The notes under the pieces were generated by a model. The model was not told the DNA's origin, did not search any database, and saw nothing but the letters and a program-made list of their open reading frames with translations. Shown piece by piece: positions 14,456 through 21,803 of a stretch of 37,057 bases of DNA. The DNA comes from a virus: positions 1 to 37,057 of IMG/VR virus record IMGVR_UViG_3300030943_000085. One strand, 5' to 3'. The position numbers were made by a program, and so were the translations under genes. How positions within the stretch are numbered: the first letter of the stretch is position 1; every line of letters begins with the position of its first letter.

Positions 14456-14722
14456 TTATCGTGTTATTTCAATTTTAAAATCAGAACATGCCCAACTTGA
14501 TTTCTCTTGAAAAATATACAACCAAAATACTTTTACAACTAAGTTTCCAACTTGTATGGTGAAACTAACTGGTCGGTCATACTCATCCAATGAATCAGGG
14601 ACTGTTTTATCTGTAATTTGTTGATTCACTAGATTAAACCATTCCTTGAATTCTGGTGATTGTCCTGAAAGATTTAGTTCGGGATTAAATTCTATGTTAT
14701 CGGTTATCTTTATCAATTGCAT
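14456..14722 (-). CDS. Hypothetical tail-associated protein
   Basis: The 88-residue protein is not recognised. Helical first half, beta-rich second half with V-K-V-F-W-L-Y-I-F. It overlaps the collagen-like fibre gene by 10 bases and lies 1 base before the large fibre gene, so it could be a fibre connector or assembly factor. That is inference from position only. Confidence 0.5.
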   Translation of the reverse strand: MQLIKITDNIEFNPELNLSGQSPEFKEWFNLVNQQITDKTVPDSLDEYDRPVSFTIQVGNLVVKVFWLYIFQEKSSWACSDFKIEITR

Positions 14723-15537
14723 ATAATTAAAGCATTAGCATTTGAATATCCTGTATTTATAGTAATATCATTAATAACCAATTCTGTGTTTGCAGTCAAT
14801 GTTACTCCAACCAAAGTATTATGATCATAGCTTGTTGCTCCAATACTAGCAGAAATTGATACGCAATTGCTCATAAGCAAAACACTTCCAAGTGTCTTAT
14901 CAGTAGGCCACTTAAACCTAACAGGATAGGTTATACCATTCGTTCCTTGTTTGAAAAGTGAAATTGTAAGGGGTGCGTTTGTACCGTTAGTTCCGTTTGT
15001 TCCATTAGTTCCTTGTGCTTTCACACCTGTATCTGTCGTACCAATAAACCAGTTACCATTTATGCCAATATGAGGAGTAACACCATCAGTTCCGGCAGAA
15101 CCCACATCACCATCCGCTCCTTGTGCTTTAACACCGGTATCTATTATGCCTATATACCAGTTACCATTTACGCCAATATGAGGAGTAAGGCCGTCAGTTC
15201 CGGCAGCACCATTTACTCCTTGAGCTTTTATACCTGTGTCAGTTGTGCCAATAAACCAGTTACCATTTACGCCGATATGGGGAGTAATACCATCAGCACC
15301 CGCTGCACCATCCGCTCCTTGAGCTTTTACACCGGTATCGGTTGTACCTATATACCAATTACCATTTGTGCCAATATGAGGAGTAACGCCATCAGTTCCC
15401 GCAGCCTCAGCTACCACATCCAATATAGCATCAGCTGCATCGGCCACACGCTGATGCGTGTTGGCATACTTTTCTGTCTCATTCCGTATTTGTGCCCATT
15501 TTACACGGGCAGTGGCAATTAAAGAAGCTAAGCTCAT
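14713..15537 (-). CDS. Collagen-like repeat tail fibre protein
   Basis: The 274-residue protein has a helical N-terminus (about 1-48), then four tandem units of about 33-36 residues built on T-P-H-I-G-x-N-G-N-W-x-I-G-T-T-D-T-G-x-K-A-Q-G, joined by short Gly-x-y collagen-like linkers (G-A-D-G-A-A-G, G-T-N-G-T-N-G-T-N). The C-terminal 70 residues form a separate beta domain. This layout is that of a trimeric phage fibre. Tandem DNA units of about 100 bp underlie it and could vary in number. Confidence 0.75.
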   Translation of the reverse strand: MSLASLIATARVKWAQIRNETEKYANTHQRVADAADAILDVVAEAAGTDGVTPHIGTNGNWYIGTTDTGVKAQGADGAAGADGITPHIGVNGNWFIGTTDTGIKAQGVNGAAGTDGLTPHIGVNGNWYIGIIDTGVKAQGADGDVGSAGTDGVTPHIGINGNWFIGTTDTGVKAQGTNGTNGTNGTNAPLTISLFKQGTNGITYPVRFKWPTDKTLGSVLLMSNCVSISASIGATSYDHNTLVGVTLTANTELVINDITINTGYSNANALIICN

Positions 15538-15538
15538 A

Positions 15539-15835
15539 TTAAATAGGGCATGAAGTTAAGTTTTGAACACGAGCTCCAGTCGATGAAACTGAAAGCCCTG
15601 GATATTGGCTCTGATAGTTTGCAGTAACATAAGCAGCATAAGCCGTTACACGTGCATTGTAATCAGTTAGCGACATTTGTGCTATCTGCGTTGAGTTCAC
15701 AGCCGGATAAGTAACGCCGGACTGCGTGAATGCTGACATAAGCGGCAAAGTAGCCGTTGTTACAACAGTACCATTATCTTTGACTCTGATTGTTAGTTCG
15801 GTTGCCCTTTGGTAACCTGTGTTAATGTATGCCAT
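15539..15835 (-). CDS. Hypothetical baseplate/fibre-region protein
   Basis: The 98-residue protein has a beta-rich N-terminus with T-E-L-T-I-R-V-K-D-N-G-T-V-V-T-T-A-T-L-P and a helical middle, ending with V-R-N-like strands. Not recognised. It is packed between the gp48-like and collagen-like genes with gaps of only 1-2 bases, so it likely contributes to the fibre attachment structure. Confidence 0.5.
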   Translation of the reverse strand: MAYINTGYQRATELTIRVKDNGTVVTTATLPLMSAFTQSGVTYPAVNSTQIAQMSLTDYNARVTAYAAYVTANYQSQYPGLSVSSTGARVQNLTSCPI

Positions 15836-15837
15836 AA

Positions 15838-16560
15838 TTAAATTATTGTATAGGTATAAACATAGTTATCATCGGCAGTGATATTTAGATGAACAAGATC
15901 AATAACATTGAAAGTATATTCGTGATATGAAGTGCCTGACGATGCTCCCTGAACAATTTCGATAGCTGTATAATAATGTTGATCTAATCCAGAGTCATAA
16001 ACTCCGATATCTATCATCAAATGACTTGTAACAGGGAACTGAGAACTAGCAACAACACTATTACCTGATTTTTGAATCGTAATCAGATTCTCAGTTGGTT
16101 GTACTTTTTCGCATACCGGCGAACTCCATACAAAATCGAAGGTTCTATCCACTTTTTCGCAAACCTGCGAACCCCACTCATATTCATATTCATAAGCCGT
16201 TTGGTTGATTGTATATCGCTTTCCTGTGGCCTTATACTTCTCAAGCAATCCGATAAGCAGTTGAACATTATAAACCGTTCCTGAAGGCACATTTACAATA
16301 AAGTCGTAAGTTACCTGATCACCATCGGTTATAAAGATCACTCTATTATAACTGCCAAAAATCCGGTAATTGATAATCAACTCCAAATATATCACCTGGC
16401 ATGTGATGGACGACTGAAGTATTATATCATTATACCAAGTTTTCCATGCTGTATAGATCGTTGTAAATGGGTAAGCAATAGCTTTCACCAAATCAACTAA
16501 CCCACTGCGTAAAAACGTAGGTAAAAGCAGCTTCAACAGTTTTTCAAAATCTATATTCAT
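15838..16560 (-). CDS. Baseplate-to-fibre connector (Mu gp48-like position)
   Basis: The 240-residue protein starts M-N-I-D-F-E-K-L-L-K-L-L-L-P-T-F-L-R and follows the J-like baseplate gene, overlapping it by one base. In Mu-like phages this position is taken by gp48, which links baseplate to fibre. A near-repeat G-S-Q-V-C-E-K-V-D-R-T / S-S-P-V-C-E-K-V-Q-P-T in the middle (about residues 130-152) suggests a short internal duplication. Sequence-level similarity to gp48 is not clear, so the role is mainly from gene order. Confidence 0.5.
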   Translation of the reverse strand: MNIDFEKLLKLLLPTFLRSGLVDLVKAIAYPFTTIYTAWKTWYNDIILQSSITCQVIYLELIINYRIFGSYNRVIFITDGDQVTYDFIVNVPSGTVYNVQLLIGLLEKYKATGKRYTINQTAYEYEYEWGSQVCEKVDRTFDFVWSSPVCEKVQPTENLITIQKSGNSVVASSQFPVTSHLMIDIGVYDSGLDQHYYTAIEIVQGASSGTSYHEYTFNVIDLVHLNITADDNYVYTYTII

Positions 16561-17441
16561 TAGATTGACGTTTGAGGTTGATAGGTAACAGTGAGCGAAC
16601 CAATTTTAAACCAACCATTCGTACTTTCGTACGTTCCCCATAGCTCAGTCTTAACCACTGTATTAATGCTTAGACCTGTAATTTTCACGTCAACAACACC
16701 TATGGCCGCTTGAATTTTATCTACGAACTTGGTCACATTTAAATTACCTTTAAAGTAATTTGTATTTAGGTCAACGATATAACCATCAGCGGCCAGATCA
16801 ACCGGTTTACTACCATCGTTGATAAGTTCACCATTTGAGTTAAGCAACAATGGGTTATAATTTACCGTCAAAGCAATATCAAGCGTATCACCGTCGCCTG
16901 ATACAAGTTTTGTCAACACGCCGGCATACTTTATCTTTGAAACATAAGTATCCACTTCAGCCTTTTGGAGATTAGTAAGCGGCAATATTACGCCATTGCT
17001 TTCGCCGGCAACATATAAAAACACTTTGTATTTATTTGAATCATCTGTATCGTATTTCTCACGTACGGCTACCCGCTTGATTATTTGCTTAGAAGAATCT
17101 ATAACACTGTATTCATATCGCTTGGTAGTGGAATTCAGTACTAAATTATCACCACTCTGGAAAGCAGCAAGCGCATCATGCCAATAGGCATCGTTGCAGA
17201 TATAGTTTTTATCGACAATGGCCTGAATGGCCGTTTGTGCCGTCTCCACAATTGATTCAATCAGGAAACAAGCGTAACCAATGGCATAAAATACCAGGTT
17301 CTCAATAGAAACGATTGAAAAGGTTTTTGAAAAACCATTCAATAGATCGTTACTCGTTAAACTATATATCGTTTGAACAGCAGACAATGACATGTAATAA
17401 TTGCCAATAACCTCTTTCCATTCCGTTGCGCTCTTTGCCAT
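16560..17441 (-). CDS. Baseplate J-like protein
   Basis: The 293-residue protein is the probable baseplate wedge protein (gpJ/Mu gp47 type). Evidence is its place before the gp48-position gene, a typical T-V-N-Y-N-P-L-L-L-N-S-N-G-E-L segment, and a C-terminal A-A-I-G-V-V-D-V-K-I-T-G-L motif, where J-like proteins have such a strand. It contains a paired TTTAAA box at 16738-16754 within the coding sequence. Confidence 0.6.
   Translation of the reverse strand: MAKSATEWKEVIGNYYMSLSAVQTIYSLTSNDLLNGFSKTFSIVSIENLVFYAIGYACFLIESIVETAQTAIQAIVDKNYICNDAYWHDALAAFQSGDNLVLNSTTKRYEYSVIDSSKQIIKRVAVREKYDTDDSNKYKVFLYVAGESNGVILPLTNLQKAEVDTYVSKIKYAGVLTKLVSGDGDTLDIALTVNYNPLLLNSNGELINDGSKPVDLAADGYIVDLNTNYFKGNLNVTKFVDKIQAAIGVVDVKITGLSINTVVKTELWGTYESTNGWFKIGSLTVTYQPQTSI
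16738..16754. repeat. Paired TTTAAA box inside baseplate J-like gene
   Basis: TTTAAA at 16738-16743 and 16749-16754, 11 bp apart, inside the coding region. The spacer TTACC differs from the consensus AGCA, so it may be a chance or degenerate copy. Confidence 0.4.
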
Positions 17442-17450
17442 GTTGTTTTT

Positions 17451-18002
17451 TTAATAAAAAGTGAAATCAAATGTGAAATCAAATGTCCGATAATCAGTAT
17501 CAATCGTTTCAATAATTCCGGATGCAGGATATAAACCTTTTTGTTTGTAAAAGGCTACTACCATTGTTTTTAACGCAGCTATACGCATTAGTTTCGTTCC
17601 GGTTGCCGGCATATCAGTAACATCATATCCATTAACCTCAGCCAATTGATAGGCCGCTTCAGCAGAACCGCATTCCTGAATAGCCAGATCAAAAAAACTT
17701 TGATTTTCAAGAACTGGTATGAAATTACCTTGCAACACATTTTCATCACGGATAATAACGTCAGCGGCCATAACTACACGCTCAGCAGCTTCAATTAATG
17801 CCGTTGCCGGTTGAATGCCTTTATTTTTGTAATAAGCCGCGATATCAGCATTAATCACGTCCACAATGTCCAAAAAGTCACCCGCCTGTAAATCATCCGT
17901 CACATTCAATCCATTTACAACAGCTAACTCATAAGCCGCCTCAGCAGAACCGGCGCAAATAACAGCCAGGTCGAAAATGGATTGATGTTCAAGAACTATC
18001 AT
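17451..18002 (-). CDS. Tandem LysM-like baseplate protein
   Basis: The 183-residue protein contains two copies of a domain of about 90 residues: each begins V-L-E-[HN]-Q-S-x-F-D-L-A and continues with G-S-A-E-A-A-Y-[EQ]-L-A-x-V-N-G. This is the pattern of a degenerate LysM-like domain. T4 gp53, a baseplate wedge protein, has a LysM-like domain, and the gene lies next to the J-like gene, so a baseplate role is favoured over peptidoglycan binding. The ATG overlaps the preceding stop. Confidence 0.6.
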   Translation of the reverse strand: MIVLEHQSIFDLAVICAGSAEAAYELAVVNGLNVTDDLQAGDFLDIVDVINADIAAYYKNKGIQPATALIEAAERVVMAADVIIRDENVLQGNFIPVLENQSFFDLAIQECGSAEAAYQLAEVNGYDVTDMPATGTKLMRIAALKTMVVAFYKQKGLYPASGIIETIDTDYRTFDFTFDFTFY

Positions 18003-18571
18003 TTGAAAATGCTCAAAAGGTTTTTAAACTTTGTTACTATCGAAATAAACCAATTTGATTTACGGTAAAAAAGAACTACAATGATTATGATCACAACAAC
18101 TACTATATAAATCCAAGCAGGTGTTTTGGTGGACGTAGTAGCGATAACCTTTTGATTATCGCTACTTTTTACGCTTGTTTTATTATTTACTGACGAGTCG
18201 GATTTATTGTTCGACTTATCAACCAGGTTAGTTTTATTTTGCTTTTTTTCCTGCAGGTTTTTAGCTTCATTCCTGGCAATACCACGCTTTGTGGTAGTCA
18301 CCGAAGTAACATGCTGTTTTCCTACCGAGTCAGGAGCCGAGTAATTAGTTGTAGTCGTTTCTTCGTTCACTATTTCAGATACTTGACCTTTGTCAATTGT
18401 CAGTTTTGAACTGTCAACTTTCAACGAAATATCATTATTATGAACATTCGACGCTTTTACTGTGCTATTTTGCGTCGTATTTGTACGAGATACCGATTGG
18501 GCTTGCTTCACAGTTTTGCATCCCACCACGGTAATGGCTATCATTAGCAATAATATAATTTTAGTTTTCAT
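17999..18571 (-). CDS. Lipoprotein with C-terminal transmembrane helix, candidate u-spanin
   Basis: The 190-residue protein has an N-terminal lipoprotein signal with a V-V-G-C lipobox (Cys18) and one strong transmembrane helix near residues 153-169 (W-I-Y-I-V-V-V-V-I-I-I-I-V-V-L-F). The middle is low-complexity, Ser/Thr/Asn/Lys-rich. An outer-membrane lipid anchor plus an inner-membrane helix on one chain is the hallmark of unimolecular spanins, which fuse the two membranes at lysis. It overlaps the holin-like gene by 11 bases, as expected for a lysis cassette. Confidence 0.6.
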   Translation of the reverse strand: MKTKIILLLMIAITVVGCKTVKQAQSVSRTNTTQNSTVKASNVHNNDISLKVDSSKLTIDKGQVSEIVNEETTTTNYSAPDSVGKQHVTSVTTTKRGIARNEAKNLQEKKQNKTNLVDKSNNKSDSSVNNKTSVKSSDNQKVIATTSTKTPAWIYIVVVVIIIIVVLFYRKSNWFISIVTKFKNLLSIFK

Positions 18572-19109
18572 TTTTCTTCGGTTTTATGTTTGACAATAAA
18601 TTAGACCAACCTCCCTGAATAGCTTCGATAATGGCTGTTTTCTCCCGTCCTTTTAGAACAGATACGTTTTCGAGAATAGAAGTTACATATTCGACCAGGA
18701 AGCCGGTGAGACAAGCGACAAAAACAAAACTAAAGAAGCCATAAGCTGCTATATCTATTAAGTTTTTAGAATCCTGAAATTCACGCTTGAATGCATTAAT
18801 TATATAAAGTATAGCCAACCAAACAAGTATCTTGATGACACATCTTGAAAATTTTAATGACTCAAATTTATCTCCCTTTCGCTTAGATGCTTTTATGCCC
18901 GTACTAACCTCAATTAAAATGGCAAAGAACATGGCAATAGCCAAAGCCGGTGTAATACCAAACAAATAGTTGATCACACCGGATAGAGCCGAAATAGTCA
19001 ATACAGCACCGTGTAACTGATATTTGTACGATGGGAAAATTGATAACGCGAAATCTTCAAATGAATTCCAGTCGTATGTCTTCAGGAAATTTGTTACAAA
19101 TTGTCTCAT
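18561..19109 (-). CDS. Phage holin family protein
   Basis: The 182-residue protein has several hydrophobic spans and the typical stretch A-I-A-M-F-F-A-I-L-I-E-V-S-T-G-I-K-A-S-K followed by a charged loop, as in the phage holin_4/toxin-secretion holin family. It would form the inner-membrane lesion that starts lysis. It lies next to the candidate spanin and endolysin genes. Confidence 0.7.
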   Translation of the reverse strand: MRQFVTNFLKTYDWNSFEDFALSIFPSYKYQLHGAVLTISALSGVINYLFGITPALAIAMFFAILIEVSTGIKASKRKGDKFESLKFSRCVIKILVWLAILYIINAFKREFQDSKNLIDIAAYGFFSFVFVACLTGFLVEYVTSILENVSVLKGREKTAIIEAIQGGWSNLLSNIKPKKNEN

Positions 19110-19121
19110 ATAGATTATCTT

Positions 19122-19403
19122 TTATTGTTCAAATACTCTAGTTGACCAACCTTTGTAATACTTCCACTGTGTAGGCTTCTTTTTGCAAATACGGTAGTAT
19201 TTCAGCAACCTTTCATACTTATAAATTCGTACAAAGTCGCGAGAGCTCATTACAGTTCTTTGATTGAGAACCTTAATACTATCATTTGCCTTTGCAAGTT
19301 TCTGCCGATAGTAAGCCGTGGAATCACTTCCATGACTTACCTGGGCATGAACACAAGAAAACAAACAATAAACAAAACACAACAAAAACACTATCTTTCT
19401 CAT
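19122..19403 (-). CDS. Secreted protein with endolysin C-terminal segment
   Basis: The 93-residue protein starts with a signal peptide (R-K-I-V-F-L-L-C-F-V-Y-C-L-F-S-C-V-H-A), either cleaved after V-H-A or lipid-modified at L-F-S-C. Its C-terminal half R-I-Y-K-Y-E-R-L-L-K-Y-Y-R-I-C-K-K-K-P-T followed by Q-W-K-Y-Y-K-G-W resembles the end of the peptidoglycan-binding domain (PG_binding_3) of GH108 lysozymes. The neighbouring GH108 protein lacks exactly this segment. An alternative reading is a small spanin-like protein. Confidence 0.55.
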   Translation of the reverse strand: MRKIVFLLCFVYCLFSCVHAQVSHGSDSTAYYRQKLAKANDSIKVLNQRTVMSSRDFVRIYKYERLLKYYRICKKKPTQWKYYKGWSTRVFEQ

Positions 19404-19433
19404 ACACTTAATTCCTTTTTAATCTTCCTAATG

Positions 19434-19470
19434 TACCCTTTCAAAGGGGACGAGCGAAGCGGAGGGGTTA
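19434..19470. repeat. G-rich palindromic repeat element, copy A
   Basis: CCCTTT-CAAAGGGG, then GCGAAGC, then GGAGGGGTT: an intergenic element with inverted arms. The TAA stop of the lysozyme gene lies at its edge (19468-19470). A near-identical copy lies at about 20251-20286. Confidence 0.7.
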
Positions 19471-19881
19471 TACCAATGAATTTAATTTCGTTACTAAATC
19501 CTGAGACACAATGCCTGTCATAGCCAAACCCACAATCTCCTGGGCGCGTTTTATGCCGGCTGCAGTACCTTCAAGAACTGCAGCATCTACTAATATGTCT
19601 GCAATTGATTGATCACGGATACCATCGCCACCTACTTTATCCCAAAAATTCAACTTATAGAATCCAGTCACCAGATCGCTGAGAGTTGGATTAGTATAGC
19701 AGTTCTTTGGGAAGTTCTTACCATCTTTCTTACAAATGTCTATAATTGCCCAACCCGACCATTTCGGCCAGTATACACGGCTAATACCCTTGTATGTTTC
19801 ACCACCGGCATCATCCGGATCATTCACATACCCGCCTTCATTAAGAAGGACTTTTGCGATTGCTTTCTTGTAGTCTGCCAT
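19468..19881 (-). CDS. GH108-family endolysin (N-acetylmuramidase), C-terminally short
   Basis: The 137-residue protein begins with the GH108 pattern A-K-V-L-L-N-E-G-G-Y-V-N-D-P-D-D-A-G-G-E-T-Y-K-G-I, the probable catalytic acid being Glu15. It cleaves the glycan backbone of peptidoglycan during lysis. The C-terminal PG_binding_3 domain stops early, after G-I-V-S-Q-D-L-V-T-K-L-N-S-L-V, about 40 residues short of the usual family end. The stop codon lies in a G-rich repeat element, and the missing end appears to be encoded by the next gene. No signal peptide is visible. Confidence 0.8.
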   Translation of the reverse strand: MADYKKAIAKVLLNEGGYVNDPDDAGGETYKGISRVYWPKWSGWAIIDICKKDGKNFPKNCYTNPTLSDLVTGFYKLNFWDKVGGDGIRDQSIADILVDAAVLEGTAAGIKRAQEIVGLAMTGIVSQDLVTKLNSLV

Positions 19882-19892
19882 AATTCTTATTT

Positions 19893-19915
19893 TTAAGCCC
19901 CTTTGGGATTTGGGG
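19893..19915. repeat. Short G-rich intergenic element
   Basis: AGCCCCTTTGGGATTTGGGG, related in style to the larger CCCCTTT...AAAGGGG elements, between the endolysin gene and the gp25-position gene. Confidence 0.4.
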
Positions 19916-20227
19916 TCAATTCGTTGTAATGTTTAATCTATCTTTATAGTCCTCGTAGTCAATACCGACACGGGTTAAATGCTGTTTTATTCTCAATTCA
20001 ATTTCAGAACTGGAGTACTTACTTCTAATAGTTTGCGTAAGTCCCGGTCCGAGTATAGGGTCTTCTTTAAAATCGCAAGGCCTTGATTTAAGTACACAAA
20101 CAACTTCCTGATCAACACACGCACCAACCATTATACCTGAAGTAATCAAGCCCGAAGAATCACGGATAACCCTAATGGATAATCCCATGTTTTCAGTCAA
20201 TAATATGCCTTTTCTATCCTTATTCAT
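19916..20227 (-). CDS. Baseplate protein in gp25/gpW position
   Basis: The 103-residue protein contains D-F-K-E-D-P-I-L-G-P-G-L-T-Q-T-I and a helical S-S-S-E-I-E-L-R-I-K-Q-H-L, reminiscent of small baseplate wedge proteins (gp25/gpW, Mu gp46). It lies between the spike-position gene and the endolysin gene. Assignment is from order and a short motif, so moderate. Confidence 0.45.
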   Translation of the reverse strand: MNKDRKGILLTENMGLSIRVIRDSSGLITSGIMVGACVDQEVVCVLKSRPCDFKEDPILGPGLTQTIRSKYSSSEIELRIKQHLTRVGIDYEDYKDRLNITTN

Positions 20228-20250
20228 AATCTATTTTTTCCTTCTTACTG

Positions 20251-20286
20251 TCCCCTTCCAAAGGGGACGAGCGTAGCGGAGGGGTT
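20251..20286. repeat. G-rich palindromic repeat element, copy B
   Basis: CCCCTTCCAAAGGGGACGAG continuing with GCGTAGC and GGAGGGGTTT. It is near-identical to the copy at 19434-19470 and lies between the gp25-position gene and the spike gene. Confidence 0.7.
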
Positions 20287-20801
20287 TAATGCGTTATTTT
20301 ACTATCCTCAATTTGACCAAAGTCACCAAGTTGTTTTCCTGTGATAGCTGCTTTCAAAGCTGTTTGCAATGCACTTGGTGAGCCGCTTCCAGGTTCCGGT
20401 ATCGGTGTTCCCGATAAAACCGTTATAATTGCCTGAAGCACTGCATTGGTTTTATCCAACTGCGTTTTCAGTTCCGGAGTATTCGTCAAACCGCCGTTTT
20501 CGCCTCCATTAAATTCTACCAGTTCCGTTTCACTGGCATAGATCAACCAGGCAACTGATTCCTGGCCTTCCAGAATTCCAATAATACAATCAGTTTCAAC
20601 GACCGGTTTTGTATTGCATGAACCGAAGCCCAGGGCAACATCATAATAAGCCAATTCGTCGCTCATTCCTTCAGCTTCCATTGTTTTTGCATCCCAGTCC
20701 ACCGACTTGCATGTTACCCATCGTATTTGAGCCTGTGAATTGCTGCTTAAATGCCGTTTAAATAGCATCATGAATTCATCTGCCGCCGTTTCCAAACCCA
20801 T
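20286..20801 (-). CDS. Probable baseplate spike/puncturing protein
   Basis: The 171-residue protein follows the hub gene as Mu gp45 (spike) follows gp44. It has a beta-rich core (I-R-W-V-T-C-K-S-V-D-W-D, then L-A-Y-Y-D-V-A-L-G and C-I-I-G-I-L-E-G) compatible with an OB-like fold, then a helical C-terminus. It lacks a visible beta-helix spike repeat, so it is shorter than Mu gp45. It also carries a degenerate paired TTTAAA box (20746-20762). Confidence 0.5.
   Translation of the reverse strand: MGLETAADEFMMLFKRHLSSNSQAQIRWVTCKSVDWDAKTMEAEGMSDELAYYDVALGFGSCNTKPVVETDCIIGILEGQESVAWLIYASETELVEFNGGENGGLTNTPELKTQLDKTNAVLQAIITVLSGTPIPEPGSGSPSALQTALKAAITGKQLGDFGQIEDSKITH
20746..20762. repeat. Degenerate paired TTTAAA box inside spike gene
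   Basis: CTTAAA at 20746-20751 and TTTAAA at 20757-20762, 11 bp apart, one mismatch to the consensus, inside coding sequence. Confidence 0.45.
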
Positions 20802-20855
20802 AGTTGTAATTTTGCTTAGACGCGCTTAAAATGCGTCATTATAAATCATTTTGAT

Positions 20856-21803
20856 TTAGTTTGTCCGGCTACCCAATTTTGCCACTTGCCGGTAAGTTTT
20901 AGTATCAGCTTCTTTTGTTACTGAATCTATGTAATAGGCTCCATTCTTTTCTGGATAAAGCACACTTGTTAGGTCTGCAATCATTCCATGCTGCAAGCGT
21001 GGAATACCAAATAAAGTAAGATCACCATCAAGTCCGGGTTGTATCGCTTTATCGTAAGCACCATTCACTATACGTTCAATTTCAATCTTGGTAAGATTCG
21101 GCTGTTTAATAGTGATTGTATTGCCTTTCTTTTCACCTTTCTCACCCTTCAACATCTTTCCATTTGTCTGAAGAGACTCAACTCTTACATAAACCTTTTC
21201 AACATTTCGTTCTTTCAACGATTCTAAAGCTTGCTTTTCAATCACTATTTTTACCCGTTGACCACCATCTATTGAGGTTCGGCCACAAACTAATATCTTA
21301 CCACGGAAATAGGAATAAAAGCCCATTTTCTTTTGTAAATCATCCAATATCTCACTGATCAGTTTTTTTGAATATCTCACAGAACCGATAGGAGCATCAT
21401 CACATTGTATTGCATATCCTGGAGCAATGGCCGTTAATAGTTGTTTTAAGTTGCACGACGCTTTGGATATACTTACCGTTTCACGCTTCAACTTATACAT
21501 TTCATCTTCACATCTAATCATTACCGGAACACCGGTTGTCACAGAAAATATATATCCTGCAAATTCTTCAGGTGTATTGCCATCGTAGCCCATCCGGACT
21601 ATTACTGGGTCGCCTGCCTGAAAAACTTCATTTACCTTTTGCCGGTCAAAATCTTTCACCTTTCGTGGAAGAACAATATCACAAGTGCTTGTCAGTTGCT
21701 TAAATCCGCTAACTATCTTAACCTTGCTGAATCGTCGAATCAGTAATTTACCTCGAACCTTGGTAGCCGGAAATTCAATTTCACCATAAAAAGCAACTGT
21801 CAT
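20856..21803 (-). CDS. Baseplate hub protein (Mu gp44/gpP-like)
   Basis: The 315-residue protein has the hub-type N-terminal strand-rich domain: C-D-I-V-L-P-R-K, then D-P-V-I-V-R-M-G-Y-D-G-N and E-F-A-G-Y-I-F-S-V-T-T-G. A C-terminal G-L-D-G-D-L-T-L-F-G-I-P-R-L-Q-H-G follows, matching late-control/hub proteins. It would form the centre of the baseplate around the spike. Its start overlaps the stop of the preceding DUF6046-like gene by 4 bases. Confidence 0.7.
   Translation of the reverse strand: MTVAFYGEIEFPATKVRGKLLIRRFSKVKIVSGFKQLTSTCDIVLPRKVKDFDRQKVNEVFQAGDPVIVRMGYDGNTPEEFAGYIFSVTTGVPVMIRCEDEMYKLKRETVSISKASCNLKQLLTAIAPGYAIQCDDAPIGSVRYSKKLISEILDDLQKKMGFYSYFRGKILVCGRTSIDGGQRVKIVIEKQALESLKERNVEKVYVRVESLQTNGKMLKGEKGEKKGNTITIKQPNLTKIEIERIVNGAYDKAIQPGLDGDLTLFGIPRLQHGMIADLTSVLYPEKNGAYYIDSVTKEADTKTYRQVAKLGSRTN

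Noticed and set aside
14950-15400. CRISPR array
   Set aside because: The repeats are part of an open coding frame with collagen-like protein units, have no unique spacers of regular size and no cas genes.
15013-15522. 169-residue plus-strand frame
   Set aside because: It arises from the complement of the fibre repeats; the minus-strand frame has the known fibre motif and a consistent operon position.
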